DNA of 64,000 bases from Poindextera sp036494815 (GCA_036494815.1 DASXNV010000013.1:1-64000), one strand, 5' to 3'; counted from the stretch's first letter, positions 25,799-34,383 are shown. The notes: generated by a model from the letters alone, not told the origin. Numbers and translations are program-made.

Positions 25799-26337
25799 GA
25801 CTCTATCCCCCAGAAGGCGTCGAAAAGACTGAACAGTTGTGATGGGGCGGCAGGAGCGCCCCCCTTGGGCGCGGCCGAAAGCGGCCCGCCTCAAATAAAC
25901 GATTGCGACCTGTCCCCTGGCGCGCCTCAAGCATAGGGGCGCCAAGTGATGCTTCGGTGACGGCAATATTTCAGTTTGATGAATGGAGCCGGGCGCAATA
26001 CTGCGGCCGTTCCAAGTGAAGGCGACCTGAAAATTGATGCTCTTGGGTCAGAACGGCCGCGCGAACCTAAAAGGCTTCCGGCTCGCAGCGGCTTGGTCGC
26101 CTGTCGCGAAAGGGGCCATGAAACCAATATCATCAAAGCAGCACCGATTGGCGTCCGGCGTCATCCGCCGTTCGATCTGGACTCTATGTCCCGCGTTCGG
26201 TGTTGTTGTTTCCAATACTTTTGAAATATGCAGACCATAGGTGGTTTCTATGGGTTTGACTGTCATAATCTTGTAGTCATTTAATCCTATGGCTGACGAA
26301 TTGTGTATTTTGGGGGCCGTCTTCGGCGGAATCGGCG
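25799..26337. promoter_or_regulatory. long divergent control region between the TonB receptor and LysR genes
   Basis: A 539-base non-coding spacer that must carry the promoters for both arms of the phosphonate locus. The right third is AT-rich and contains a LysR-type dyad (listed separately). Short frames on both strands lack ribosome sites and family motifs. I see no riboswitch-like fold. Confidence 0.55.
26235..26253. promoter_or_regulatory. LysR-type operator (T-N11-A dyad)
   Basis: CCATAG (26235-26240), seven bases, then CTATGG (26248-26253) form a perfect 6-bp dyad. Its core ATAG-N7-CTAT is the classic T-N11-A box of LysR regulators. It sits 84 bases before the LysR start, the usual place for an autoregulatory and divergent-activation site. 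A lone CCATAG half-site also occurs at 27466-27471, upstream of the transporter gene. Confidence 0.6.
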
Positions 26338-27288
26338 ATGGCCGTCAATCATCAGCATTTGCGCGCGTTTCACGCCATCGCCAGCGAGGGCAGCATCAGC
26401 CGCGCCGCGCGGCGCCTGAATGTCGCTCAACCGACCTTGTCTCAACAACTCAAGGCGTTGGAGGAACGCCATCAGGCGGTGCTGTTCGACGGCCGCAAGC
26501 CGCCGCTGAAGCTGACGGCGCTGGGGCGTGAACTTTTCACCCTGACCCAGCGGCTGTTTACGGCGTCCGGCGTGATCGACGAGCTGTTGGGCGACGATCC
26601 GGGCAATAGACCCTCGGCTGTCCGACTGGGTTCGGATTCGCCGATCTATGGGGCGCGAATGGCCGCCCGTCTGCGCGAAAAGCACCCCGAGCTAGCGATC
26701 CAGGTCCGCATCGGCAATGGGCGCGAAACCCTAAAGTGGCTGGATGAAGCGCAAATCGACGTGGCGATCGTCTCCGATCCGCCGGGCGACAACCAATATG
26801 CTTATATGCCCCTGTTTTCGGACTGGTTCATGGTGGCCATGCGGGCCGACCATCCACGGGCGATGGATTCCTATTTTCCCCTGGCGGCGCTGAACGAGGC
26901 GCGCCTGCTGGTGCGCGAGCCGTGGTCACGCACGCGGATTGTGACGGAGCGGTTGCTAACCGGCGCCCAAATCGTTCCGGCCGATTTGATCGAACTGCAT
27001 ACTCGCGACACTATCCGCGAGGGCGTGGCCCTCGGCTTGGGCGTCAGCCTGTTCGTCTCTTCGGAATGCCCGCCCGACTCGCGGATCGCCTACGCGCCGC
27101 TCGAGCGGCCGGCCAAGGTTACGGGCCCGGGCCTGGCGGAGTTCGTCGTTTGCCTGGCGGAACGTAAGCGGACTCGCCTGATGCGCTCGATCATGGCCAT
27201 CACCGAGGACCTCGGCCGTCTCAGCCCGCTACCCTTGGGGCCGACCCACGGCATGGCGATCATTTCCGAAATGATAGCGGGAAGCTAG
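26338..27288 (+). CDS. LysR-type regulator of phosphonate catabolism
   Basis: A 316-residue LysR regulator. The helix-turn-helix lies at residues about 5-65 (HLRAFHAIASEGSISRAARRLNVAQPTLSQQLKALEE, read in parts), followed by a periplasmic-binding-like effector domain (VRLGSDSPIY, VAIVSDPPG, GLGVSLFVSSE). It resembles the AEP-catabolism LysR group that accompanies phnW/phnX loci. It lies between the two divergent arms of the phosphonate locus and has a T-N11-A dyad just upstream. The likely inducer is AEP, a methylated AEP or phosphonoacetaldehyde. Confidence 0.88.
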   Translation: MAVNHQHLRAFHAIASEGSISRAARRLNVAQPTLSQQLKALEERHQAVLFDGRKPPLKLTALGRELFTLTQRLFTASGVIDELLGDDPGNRPSAVRLGSDSPIYGARMAARLREKHPELAIQVRIGNGRETLKWLDEAQIDVAIVSDPPGDNQYAYMPLFSDWFMVAMRADHPRAMDSYFPLAALNEARLLVREPWSRTRIVTERLLTGAQIVPADLIELHTRDTIREGVALGLGVSLFVSSECPPDSRIAYAPLERPAKVTGPGLAEFVVCLAERKRTRLMRSIMAITEDLGRLSPLPLGPTHGMAIISEMIAGS

Positions 27289-27513
27289 AGCGCTTCCCGC
27301 CGCAGTGGATCCGGTTTGGCGACCAGGACGCGCTCTGACTTGATGATTTAACGCCTTTCCCACTTCGATTGAATCGATCGAAGTGGGAAAGGCTTTAGGC
27401 GCTCACTCGAGGGCGGCAGGCTCCGCATTCGCTGCGCCTGCTGAAGCGCAACTGTCACACACTCGCCATAGGAAGGGTGCTGGCCGTGGGGCCGCGCGGC
27501 CCGGGAGTTAAAA
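27289..27513. repeat. intergenic inverted repeats including a 17-bp perfect stem-loop
   Basis: Just after the LysR stop, AGAGCGC and GCGCTCT bound a segment of about 50 bases. Next comes a perfect 17-bp stem (27353-27369 with 27377-27393; arm GCCTTTCCCACTTCGAT) with a seven-base loop. The stem lacks a strong U-run, so it is at most a weak terminator. The pattern of two nested inverted repeats looks like a mobile intergenic repeat (MITE or REP-like). A GGGAG ribosome site for the next gene is at the right edge. Confidence 0.55.
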
Positions 27514-28830
27514 GTGAGCGATAAATTTCGGCGGGTCCTGGCGCAAACCAATCCAATTATATTTACGCTCGTCGCCGGGCTGGCCGGGTTCTGCACCTAT
27601 TTCTCGATGTACGCCTTTCGCAAGCCGTTCACCGCAGCGACGTTCGAGGCCGTGCCCGGTTGGCATTTCGCTCTGGACTACAAGATCGCCTTGGTCCTGG
27701 CTCAGGTCGCTGGCTACGCCCTGTCCAAGTTCATCGGCGTCAAGGTCATTTCGGAGATCGATCCACGACACCGGGCCTTGGCCATCATCGGCCTGATCGG
27801 CGTTTCCTGGCTGGCTCTAGTGGCCTTCGCCGTAGTTCCGGCCCCGTGGAACGTACTCGCCCTGTTCGTCAACGGCCTGCCCCTGGGGATGATCTGGGGC
27901 CTGGTCTACGGCTATATGGAAGGCCGCCGCGTGTCCGAAGTGCTGGCCTCGATGCTTTGCGCCAGCTTCATTCTATCCTCTGGCGTGGTTAAATCCGTAG
28001 GCGTCTGGCTGATGCAGGCTTGGCATGTCGGCCCGTTCTGGATGCCGGCCGCCACTGGGGCGCTATTCATGCCGCTGCTGCTCGTTTCGGTCTGGGTGCT
28101 CAGCCAATTGCCGCCGCCCAGCGCCCGTGACCAGGCTGAACGGATCAGGCGAGCGCCCATGACCCGCGGCGAGCGGATGGATTTTCTCAAGGCCTACGCG
28201 CCGGGCCTGATCGCCATCGTGTTCGCCTATATATTGCTGACCGCCTTTCGTGACTTTCGCGACAACTTCGCCGCCGAGATCTGGACGGCCCTCGGTTATG
28301 GCGGCGAGGCGGCGATATTTTCGGCCAGCGAGCTGCCGGTGGCGATCATCGCCCTGGTCGGCATGGCGGCGGTCATCGCCATCCGCGACAATCGGCGCGC
28401 CCTGATGGTCATACACAGCATGGTGGGATTCGGTTTCGCCCTGCTCGGCCTGTCCACCCTGGCTTTCCAGGCGCACCTCATCTCGCCCCTGGTGTGGATG
28501 GTCCTGGCGGGGTCCGGCCTCTATGTCGCCTATAACCCGATCAACGCCGTGTTGTTCGACCGTCTCGTGGCGTTCAGCGGGCGGGCCGCCAACGCTGGCT
28601 TTCTGATCTATGTCGCGGATTCCTCGGGCTATATGGGCAGCGTGGCGCTGTTGCTCTGGCGCAATTTCGGCCAGGCCTCGCTCAACTGGCTGCAGTTCTT
28701 CACCCTTGGCGCCTACGTCACCAGCCTGGTCGGGGTGATCGCCACGGGGCTGGCTGGAGTCTATTTCTATACGCGCGCAACAGCCCGCAGCCTGAACGCC
28801 GCGGTCATGGCCGAACCCAGCCTCGGTTGA
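27514..28830 (+). CDS. DUF5690/MFS-type inner-membrane transporter
   Basis: A 438-residue membrane protein with about 12 hydrophobic helices and no signal peptide. It fits the DUF5690 group of major-facilitator-like proteins (FCTYFSMYAFRKPFTAATF near the N-terminus, NGLPLGMIWGLVYGYMEGRR, and FRDFRDNFAAEIW). Members occur next to phosphonate genes. Here it is first of the plus-strand arm with tmpA and tmpB and is the probable cytoplasmic-membrane importer. Translation starts at a GTG with GGGAG seven bases before it. Substrate is inferred from context. Confidence 0.8.
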   Translation: MSDKFRRVLAQTNPIIFTLVAGLAGFCTYFSMYAFRKPFTAATFEAVPGWHFALDYKIALVLAQVAGYALSKFIGVKVISEIDPRHRALAIIGLIGVSWLALVAFAVVPAPWNVLALFVNGLPLGMIWGLVYGYMEGRRVSEVLASMLCASFILSSGVVKSVGVWLMQAWHVGPFWMPAATGALFMPLLLVSVWVLSQLPPPSARDQAERIRRAPMTRGERMDFLKAYAPGLIAIVFAYILLTAFRDFRDNFAAEIWTALGYGGEAAIFSASELPVAIIALVGMAAVIAIRDNRRALMVIHSMVGFGFALLGLSTLAFQAHLISPLVWMVLAGSGLYVAYNPINAVLFDRLVAFSGRAANAGFLIYVADSSGYMGSVALLLWRNFGQASLNWLQFFTLGAYVTSLVGVIATGLAGVYFYTRATARSLNAAVMAEPSLG

Positions 28831-28886
28831 ACCCCCGCCTTGGCGCGTTGCATCGGGCCGAGCGATTGACCTTGAAGGAGAATGGT

Positions 28887-30038
28887 TTGCCGCCCGAAAC
28901 CTCTGCGCCACCCCGCCTTCTGGATGGCGGCGCGGCCCTGGAAGTCAGGCTGGGCGGCGAGCCGCGCCGCTTTCACGCCGTGTGGCTGCGCGACAACGCC
29001 CAGGATGCGGCGACCCGCAGTCCGAGCAATGGCCAACGGCTGATCACCCTGCTGGATATTCCGTGCGAAACCCGGATCGGCGACGCCCATTGGGCCGACG
29101 GCGCGCTAAGCCTGCGGTTCGAGCCGGAGGCAAAGACGGTCGCTTTCGATCCGGACTGGTTGCTCGCCCATGTCTATGACAAGCCGACCATGCCCGCCCC
29201 GGGCTGGACGGGCGCTCCTGTGGCGCGTTGGGACGCCGGTTTGGCGGGCCTGATTCCTTCGGAGACCTATCACGCCGTCTGCGCCGATCGCGACGCGCGG
29301 TTGCGTTGGCTGAAGGCCGTCCAGCGCTTTGGCTTCGCGCTCCTGACCCAGGCGCCCACCACCAGCGGCGCGGTCTGCGAGGTGGCGAAGTTGTTCGGCT
29401 ATGTGCGTGAAACCAATTATGGCCGCTGGTTTGACGTTCGCGCCGAGGTCAACCCCAACAACCTGGCCTATACCAATCTCGGGCTTCAGGCCCATACAGA
29501 CAATCCCTATCGCGATCCGGCGCCGACCCTGCAGATCCTGGCCTGCCTGGAAAACACCGTGGAGGGCGGAGAGTCGGTCGTCGTCGACGGCTTCAAGGCG
29601 GCTGAGCGGCTGCAGGCGCAGTCGCCGCGCGGGTTTGATCTGCTCGCCAACTATTGCGCCCGGTTTGAATATACGGGATCCAAAGGCGTCAGGCTGCGCT
29701 CAAAACGGCCGATCATCGAGCTGAGCCCCGATGGCGAACTGATCGCCATGCGCTTCAACAACCGTTCGGCGGCGGCCTTCACCGACATTCCCTATGCTGA
29801 CATGGCGGACTATTACGCAGCCTATCGGCGTCTGGCCGAATTGATTGAGGATCCGGCCCTGGCCGTGACCTTCAAGCTGGCGCCGGGGGATATGTTCACC
29901 GTCGACAATCTGCGTGTCCTGCATGCGCGCACCGCCTTCACCAGCGGCGGCGAGCGCTGGCTGCAGGGCTGCTATGCGGACAAGGACGGTCTGTTGTCGA
30001 CCCTTGCCGCTCTTGAGGAAGAGGAAGCCAGCACGTGA
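28887..30038 (+). CDS. tmpA: 2-(trimethylammonio)ethylphosphonate dioxygenase (TmpA-like)
   Basis: A Fe(II)/2-oxoglutarate oxygenase of the gamma-butyrobetaine hydroxylase family, about 383 residues. It has the N-terminal DUF971-like domain (RRFHAVWLRDNAQDAATRS) and the catalytic domain with HTDNPYRDPAP (HxD) and the distal His/Arg in LRVLHARTAF. TmpA hydroxylates the C1 of N-methylated AEPs. Pairing with an HD oxygenase in a GTGA overlap separates it from carnitine-type relatives. The frame opens at 28827, inside the end of the transporter gene; AAGGAG points to the TTG at 28887 as the start. Confidence 0.87.
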   Translation: MPPETSAPPRLLDGGAALEVRLGGEPRRFHAVWLRDNAQDAATRSPSNGQRLITLLDIPCETRIGDAHWADGALSLRFEPEAKTVAFDPDWLLAHVYDKPTMPAPGWTGAPVARWDAGLAGLIPSETYHAVCADRDARLRWLKAVQRFGFALLTQAPTTSGAVCEVAKLFGYVRETNYGRWFDVRAEVNPNNLAYTNLGLQAHTDNPYRDPAPTLQILACLENTVEGGESVVVDGFKAAERLQAQSPRGFDLLANYCARFEYTGSKGVRLRSKRPIIELSPDGELIAMRFNNRSAAAFTDIPYADMADYYAAYRRLAELIEDPALAVTFKLAPGDMFTVDNLRVLHARTAFTSGGERWLQGCYADKDGLLSTLAALEEEEAST

Positions 30039-30607
30039 CGAACCAGACCCCCAACGGCGGCGATGTCGTCAACCTGATCGCGGATATTTTCGAGCGCCGC
30101 GGCGCTGAATCCTATCTGGGCGAAGCCGTCACCATGGCCGAGCACATGTTGCAGGCCGCCGCCCTGGCCCAGGCCGAGGGCGCGCCCGAAGCCCTCGTCG
30201 CCGCCGCCCTTCTGCACGACATCGGTCACTATACGAGCGAATTTGGCGAATATTCCCGCGAAGACACCGTCGACAGACGACATGACGAGGCCGGGGCCAA
30301 GGTGCTGGAAGGCTTTTTCCCGCCAGTCGTTACGGAATGTGTTCGGCTGCATGTGGCGGCCAAGCGCTATCTGTGCGCCGTGGACGGCGCCTACTACGAC
30401 AGTCTCTCCACGCCCTCAAAGCACAGCCTCTCGCTTCAGGGCGGCCCGATGAGCGAGGCCGAGATTGCGGGTTTCCGCAGCCTGAGATTTCATCAAGAGG
30501 CCGTGCGTGTCCGCCTATGGGATGACGGGGGTAAGGCGTCGGGGCTACGGACGCCGGCGTTCGACGATTTTCGGCCCTTGCTTCAACGGGTCATCGATCA
30601 AGATTAA
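30035..30607 (+). CDS. tmpB: HD-domain mixed-valent diiron oxygenase (TmpB-like)
   Basis: A 190-residue HD oxygenase that cleaves the C-P bond of a 1-hydroxy-2-aminoalkylphosphonate to phosphate and an amino acid. HDIGH (about residues 62-66) and an upstream His supply metal ligands. SYLGEAVT places Y27 and E30 in the Y-x-x-E arrangement that in PhnZ gates the substrate. Overlap with tmpA (GTGA) and the TmpA identity make the product most likely glycine betaine or a methylated glycine. PhnZ (glycine product) is the alternative if TmpA acts on plain AEP. Confidence 0.9.
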   Translation: MTNQTPNGGDVVNLIADIFERRGAESYLGEAVTMAEHMLQAAALAQAEGAPEALVAAALLHDIGHYTSEFGEYSREDTVDRRHDEAGAKVLEGFFPPVVTECVRLHVAAKRYLCAVDGAYYDSLSTPSKHSLSLQGGPMSEAEIAGFRSLRFHQEAVRVRLWDDGGKASGLRTPAFDDFRPLLQRVIDQD

Positions 30608-30844
30608 GGCGTCGTCGGAGCAAAATTGCTCGGAGCGCCGGCCCGGGTTATCGATATCCTCAGCAACGACAGAAAGCTTGGGCTTGGCGAATAGCGAAAG
30701 GCTATCTCCTATATCGACGACACCATCCGCGATCGCCATCTGGTCGCGCGGTCGAGATCGATGCGGAAATTGAGCGCATCAAACATGAGGTCGGCCGCCT
30801 CTGATCAGGTCGATCGAACCCACGCGTGATGCGCCCGGCTTTCG
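30608..30844. other. convergent spacer with a possible coding scrap
   Basis: Between the tmpB and aldo/keto reductase stops. In plus-strand frames, YIDDTIRDRHLVA and then, after a shift, VEIDAEIERIKHEVGRL-stop read like the helical tail of a small protein broken by one frameshift. I cannot name a family. GAGCAA-AA-TTGCTC at about 30622-30635 could be a weak terminator stem. Confidence 0.3.
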
Positions 30845-31897
30845 TTACGATTTTGTCGGTGTGAAGGGTTTGGGCAGGCGCGAGCCGCCCTGCATCTGGA
30901 ACATCCAGCCAGGATATTCGGAGGGCAGGGCGCTGACCTTGTCCAGCTTGGCGATCTCATCCTCGGTGAGAACCAGATCGGTCGCGGCGAGATTGTCGTC
31001 GAGCTGGTCGATGGTTTTGGCCCCGATGATCACGCTCATCACGTGCTTCTTGGCCAGGAGCCAGGCCAGCGCCACCCGCGCGACGGAGGCCTCGTGAGCG
31101 GCGCCGATTTCGCGCATGACCGCGACGCAAGCCCAGGCCCGGTCGGTGTTGACCGGCGGAAAGTCGAAGTTGGTGCGGCGCGCGCCTTCCGGCGTGTTGG
31201 CGCCGGGGCCGAACTTGCCGGACAAGAGGCCGCCGGCCAGGGGCGACCAGACCATCAGGCCAAGCTTCTCCTCGCTCAGCATGGGGACTAGGTCGCGCTC
31301 CAGGTCGCGTCCGGCGATGGAATAATAGGCCTGCAGGGTTTCGAAGCGGGCATAGCCCTTGGTCTCACTGACCCCGAGGGCCTTGGTGATCTTCCAGGCC
31401 GCCCAGTTGGAGACCCCCACATAGCGCACCAGGCCCTGGCTGATCAGGTCGTCGAGGGCCCGCAGGGTCTCGTCGATCGGGGTGACGCTGTCGTTGCCAT
31501 GGATCTGGTAGAGGTCGATATGGTCGGTCTGCAATCGCTCCAGGCTACCATGGACCGAGTCCAGGATGTGGCCGCGCGAGGCGCCGCGATCGTTGGGGCG
31601 CGGCCCCATTTCACCGAACACCTTGGTGGCGACGACCACGTCCTTGCGCGGCACGCCCAGGTTCTTCAGCGCCTGGCCGACCAGCCGTTCGGACTGACCG
31701 AAGGAATAGACGTCGGCGGTGTCGATGAAGTTTACGCCCGCCGCCAGGGCGCGGCCGATAATGCCGTCGACCTCCTCCTGATCAAGGCCGCCGATGGCTT
31801 TCCATATGCCGGCGTCGGCGTTCCCGCCGAAGGTCATGGCGCCGAGGCAAATCTCGGAAACGAACAGGCCGGTCCGGCCAAGCTGGTTATATTTCAT
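30845..31897 (-). CDS. aldo/keto reductase
   Basis: A 350-residue AKR with a TIM-barrel pattern. Catalytic residues can be placed: Asp/Tyr in NFIDTADVYSFGQSE, Lys in VVATKVFGEMG and His in YQIHGNDS. It fits the NADPH-dependent YajO/AKR11-like group. GGGAG precedes the ATG at 31897; the 14 codons upstream in frame are not family-like. It stands alone, convergent with tmpB. Physiological substrate unknown. Confidence 0.93.
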   Translation of the reverse strand: MKYNQLGRTGLFVSEICLGAMTFGGNADAGIWKAIGGLDQEEVDGIIGRALAAGVNFIDTADVYSFGQSERLVGQALKNLGVPRKDVVVATKVFGEMGPRPNDRGASRGHILDSVHGSLERLQTDHIDLYQIHGNDSVTPIDETLRALDDLISQGLVRYVGVSNWAAWKITKALGVSETKGYARFETLQAYYSIAGRDLERDLVPMLSEEKLGLMVWSPLAGGLLSGKFGPGANTPEGARRTNFDFPPVNTDRAWACVAVMREIGAAHEASVARVALAWLLAKKHVMSVIIGAKTIDQLDDNLAATDLVLTEDEIAKLDKVSALPSEYPGWMFQMQGGSRLPKPFTPTKS

Positions 31898-31979
31898 ATC
31901 GATCTCCCAATCGTTCCTGATCACATGGGCGACGCCCATTTCGTGGGTCTCTCAAACTCGCGCTGATCTTTCAGCCCGT

Positions 31980-32198
31980 CTACGATCGGCCGACGGGCCA
32001 CTGCGCGCCGGTGAGCTGTTCGCAAACGGCCCAAAGGTGGGCGGCCACAACCCGGTCTTGGGCGCGATGGCTAATGACCGCGTCTCCAACCGGCCCTTTC
32101 ATTTCAGCCAAGCCTTGCGGCCCATAATAGGGGCCTGCCAACCTGCGCAAGATGATCGCCACCCACGCGCGGCTGGTCGCGTCAGCGATCGAACCCAA
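31980..32198 (-). pseudogene. SDR C-terminal fossil
   Basis: The minus frame ends YYGPQGLAEMKGPVG, then HRAQDRVVAAHLWAVCEQLTG, which matches the closing region of retinol-dehydrogenase-type SDRs (YYGPxGxxExKGP, arLWxxSExLTG). No Rossmann core or catalytic Tyr precedes it in any frame, and the unrelated NTF2-like gene starts on the other strand. It reads as the tail of a deleted SDR. The rest of 31898-32221 shows only the NTF2-like ribosome site (AAAGGAA). Confidence 0.5.
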
Positions 32199-32221
32199 CC
32201 CTTCGTCCTGAAAGGAACCAC

Positions 32222-32680
32222 ATGACCGGGACCATCACCTCGGAGGAGGCCGCCGACCGCCTCGCGATCCGAGAGCTCGTCGACGCCTACGCTCGTTGCG
32301 CCGACCAGCGGAACGCCAGGGGGCAGATGGCGCTGTTCACCGAAGACACGATGTTCCAGGTGTTCATGGACGGCCAGTCGCCTGAACCGACCTACGTTCT
32401 CCATGGCCGCGAGGCCCTGGCCCCCGTTTTTGCCGATCTCAACCAATATCGGGCCACGACCCACTTCAACGGCCAGAGCACTGTCCGATTGGACGGTGAT
32501 CGAGCGACCGGTGAGAGCTACTGCATCGCCCATCACCTGACCGTAGACGACGAAAGGCGGACGCTGATGCTGGCGTCGATCCGCTATCTCGACCAGTTCG
32601 TCAAGCAGGACGGCGCCTGGTTGTTCGCCGAGCGCAAGTTGATGGTCGACTGGACCGAGACGCGCGCTTCGACGCCCTGA
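32222..32680 (+). CDS. SnoaL/NTF2-like protein
   Basis: A 152-residue protein of the nuclear-transport-factor-2 fold (SnoaL-like): AIRELVDAYARCADQRNARGQMALFTEDT opening helices, GREALAPVFADLNQY, TTHFNGQSTVRLDGDRATGESYC, and a final beta sheet. Such proteins act as small hydrolases, isomerases or cyclases, or only bind ligands; none is predictable here. AAAGGAA lies before the ATG. It may once have been transcribed with a nearby SDR whose remnant lies upstream on the other strand. Confidence 0.85.
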   Translation: MTGTITSEEAADRLAIRELVDAYARCADQRNARGQMALFTEDTMFQVFMDGQSPEPTYVLHGREALAPVFADLNQYRATTHFNGQSTVRLDGDRATGESYCIAHHLTVDDERRTLMLASIRYLDQFVKQDGAWLFAERKLMVDWTETRASTP

Positions 32681-32779
32681 TTGAACCATCAAATCCGACA
32701 GGTCTGTTCATGGCGCCGGACAATCGAGATCGCGCCTGCAAAGTCACGCAACCTGACCGGATCGCCACCCCGGCCAAGA

Positions 32780-33045
32780 TGGCGCAGGCTGCGCCATACG
32801 ATCGCCCCCGGGGGACACGTGGCGCAAGGTGTGGTTGGCACGCGCTTCCGGCGCCGCCGAGGCCTGGGGCGATGTGCTGATGCGCCAAGGCCAGGCCCGG
32901 GGCGGGCCCTGGCCAAATACGACCAGGCCCTGGAACACGCTCCGTTGTGGAAGCATCTGCGCCAGGCCACTCGACGTGGCGGCCCGACAGGCGGGCTTGA
33001 GCGGCGCGGACGGTCCCGTTCGCGGCGCTGGCCCAAGGGGAGTTT
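32780..33045 (+). pseudogene. TPR-protein C-terminal fossil
   Basis: Two plus-strand frames together give the tail of a TPR protein: KVWLARASGAAEAWGDVLMRQGQ in one frame, then, after a shift near 32905, RALAKYDQALEHAPLWKHLRQA in another, then AARQAG back in the first. The phrase WGDVL...G...ALAKYDxALxxAPxWKxL is a familiar ending of alphaproteobacterial TPR proteins. At least two frameshifts make it dead. The flanking parts of 32681-33285 show nothing recognisable. Confidence 0.5.
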
Positions 33046-33285
33046 TCTGTGAACCGCTAGCAATGTTGCTGGATGACGCTGGAACCGCATTCGACATCGT
33101 TCAAGACATCGTAGCGGGTCGGGGTCCAGCCCAAGATGCTTCAGGTCTTCTCGCTGGCGAGACGTTTGTTGACCGAAAGGCTTACGCCGTCGCCCCCGCC
33201 TCGGGCGTACTCCATCAGCGACAAGGTCTCGGTTCGGCCGCCCATTTCTTTCGGACGAACAATTGCCGAGGTTGGATTTCGCGGA

Positions 33286-33798
33286 TCAGTCCGTAGGGAC
33301 AGAATAGAAGTCGTATTCCGCTGAATAGGGGGTCTGCGCTTCGGCGCCCGCGTTGGCGGCAGAGCACCCCTGGTCGGGCGCGCGACCGCCCACCGTCCGA
33401 ATTCGCTGCACGTAGGCCGTCTTGCCCAGGACGCCGACCCGGTTAGCCGACTTCGCGGACAGGAGCAGCCAATCAATCGCCGATGGCTCCGGACTGGGCG
33501 CTTTGGCGAGAAGGTCGCCGACAACCTTGCCGCCATCGACGCCTTCCCAGCTTGGCCCAGCGTAGTGATGACCCACGATCCGCCCGTCAAAGCTATAGAG
33601 GGTCGCGCGAGGCGCCTTGAAGCTCCAGCCGTAAGTCCCAGGCTTGTCCGGCTTGGCTTCGCAGACATAGATCTGGACGCCGCGGCCTTGGGTTCTGAGG
33701 TTGAGCGTTACGGATGACGGGGGAACCAGGGCGGGCGCAATGGCGGCTGGCGCCGCCGCGATCGTGGCGACGACAAGAGCTGAGAGCATGGGTTGCAA
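33286..33798 (-). CDS. DUF3455 secreted protein
   Basis: A 170-residue exported protein with an N-terminal signal peptide (about residues 1-24). The DUF3455 pattern is clear: GRGVQIYVCEAK, YGWSFKAPRATLYSFDGRIVGHHYAGPSWE, SAIDWLLLSAKS, AYVQRIRTVGGRAPDQGC, and a closing SAEYDFYSV. Function of the family is unknown. It contains two Cys that may pair in the periplasm. It is divergent from the DUF3617 gene. Confidence 0.85.
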   Translation of the reverse strand: MQPMLSALVVATIAAAPAAIAPALVPPSSVTLNLRTQGRGVQIYVCEAKPDKPGTYGWSFKAPRATLYSFDGRIVGHHYAGPSWEGVDGGKVVGDLLAKAPSPEPSAIDWLLLSAKSANRVGVLGKTAYVQRIRTVGGRAPDQGCSAANAGAEAQTPYSAEYDFYSVPTD

Positions 33799-33945
33799 CT
33801 CCGAAGCGGCGAAGACACCTAACAGGTTCGGGAAGTTCGGAAAGTCCCAGATTGGTGAGGGAGCGGATCACAGCGCGCCGGCGCCCCATTATGACCGCGG
33901 TCGTCGTCCACGATGGCGCGGTTGTTCACTGACGAGGAGCCACTC

Positions 33946-34383
33946 GTGAGCCGTTTGTCTTTATTCGCTCTTATGGTCGCGCCGGCCCTGGGCTTGGCCG
34001 CGCCAGCCTTGGCCGACACCACGATCCTCCCTGGCTATTGGGAAAGCCGAAACCACTCCGAGCTGCTCACCACTCAAGATAGCACTGATCGTAAATGCAT
34101 CACTCCGGCCCAGGTAGAGTCCTATCTCACAGGGCCTGCCAACCGTCACTATAGCTGCACCTATGACCGTCGCTCTGTAGGTGGGGGCTCCGTCCAGCTG
34201 GCGGGTCAGTGCATCGACAAAAATGGGCTGCGGCTGGATGTGGCCATCGCCGGGACCTATACGCCGGAGAGTTTTCACCTGAAGGCCAAGCTGCGCACAG
34301 CCTTCGCCACCCTGCCCATCGTCGGCGCGGCGAGTATCGACGCACACCGTCTTAGCGCCGACTGTCCGGCGACCGCACCTTGA
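33946..34383 (+). CDS. DUF3617 secreted protein
   Basis: A 145-residue exported protein. From the GTG at 33946 the first 21 residues form a signal peptide (SRLSLFALMVAPALGLAAPALA cut after ALA, read in parts). DUF3617 hallmarks follow: LPGYWESRN, KCITPAQVESYL, and CTYDRRSVGGGSVQLAGQC. GAGGAG precedes the GTG by seven bases; the ATG at 33913 would place 11 charged residues before the signal. Function unknown. Confidence 0.8.
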   Translation: MSRLSLFALMVAPALGLAAPALADTTILPGYWESRNHSELLTTQDSTDRKCITPAQVESYLTGPANRHYSCTYDRRSVGGGSVQLAGQCIDKNGLRLDVAIAGTYTPESFHLKAKLRTAFATLPIVGAASIDAHRLSADCPATAP

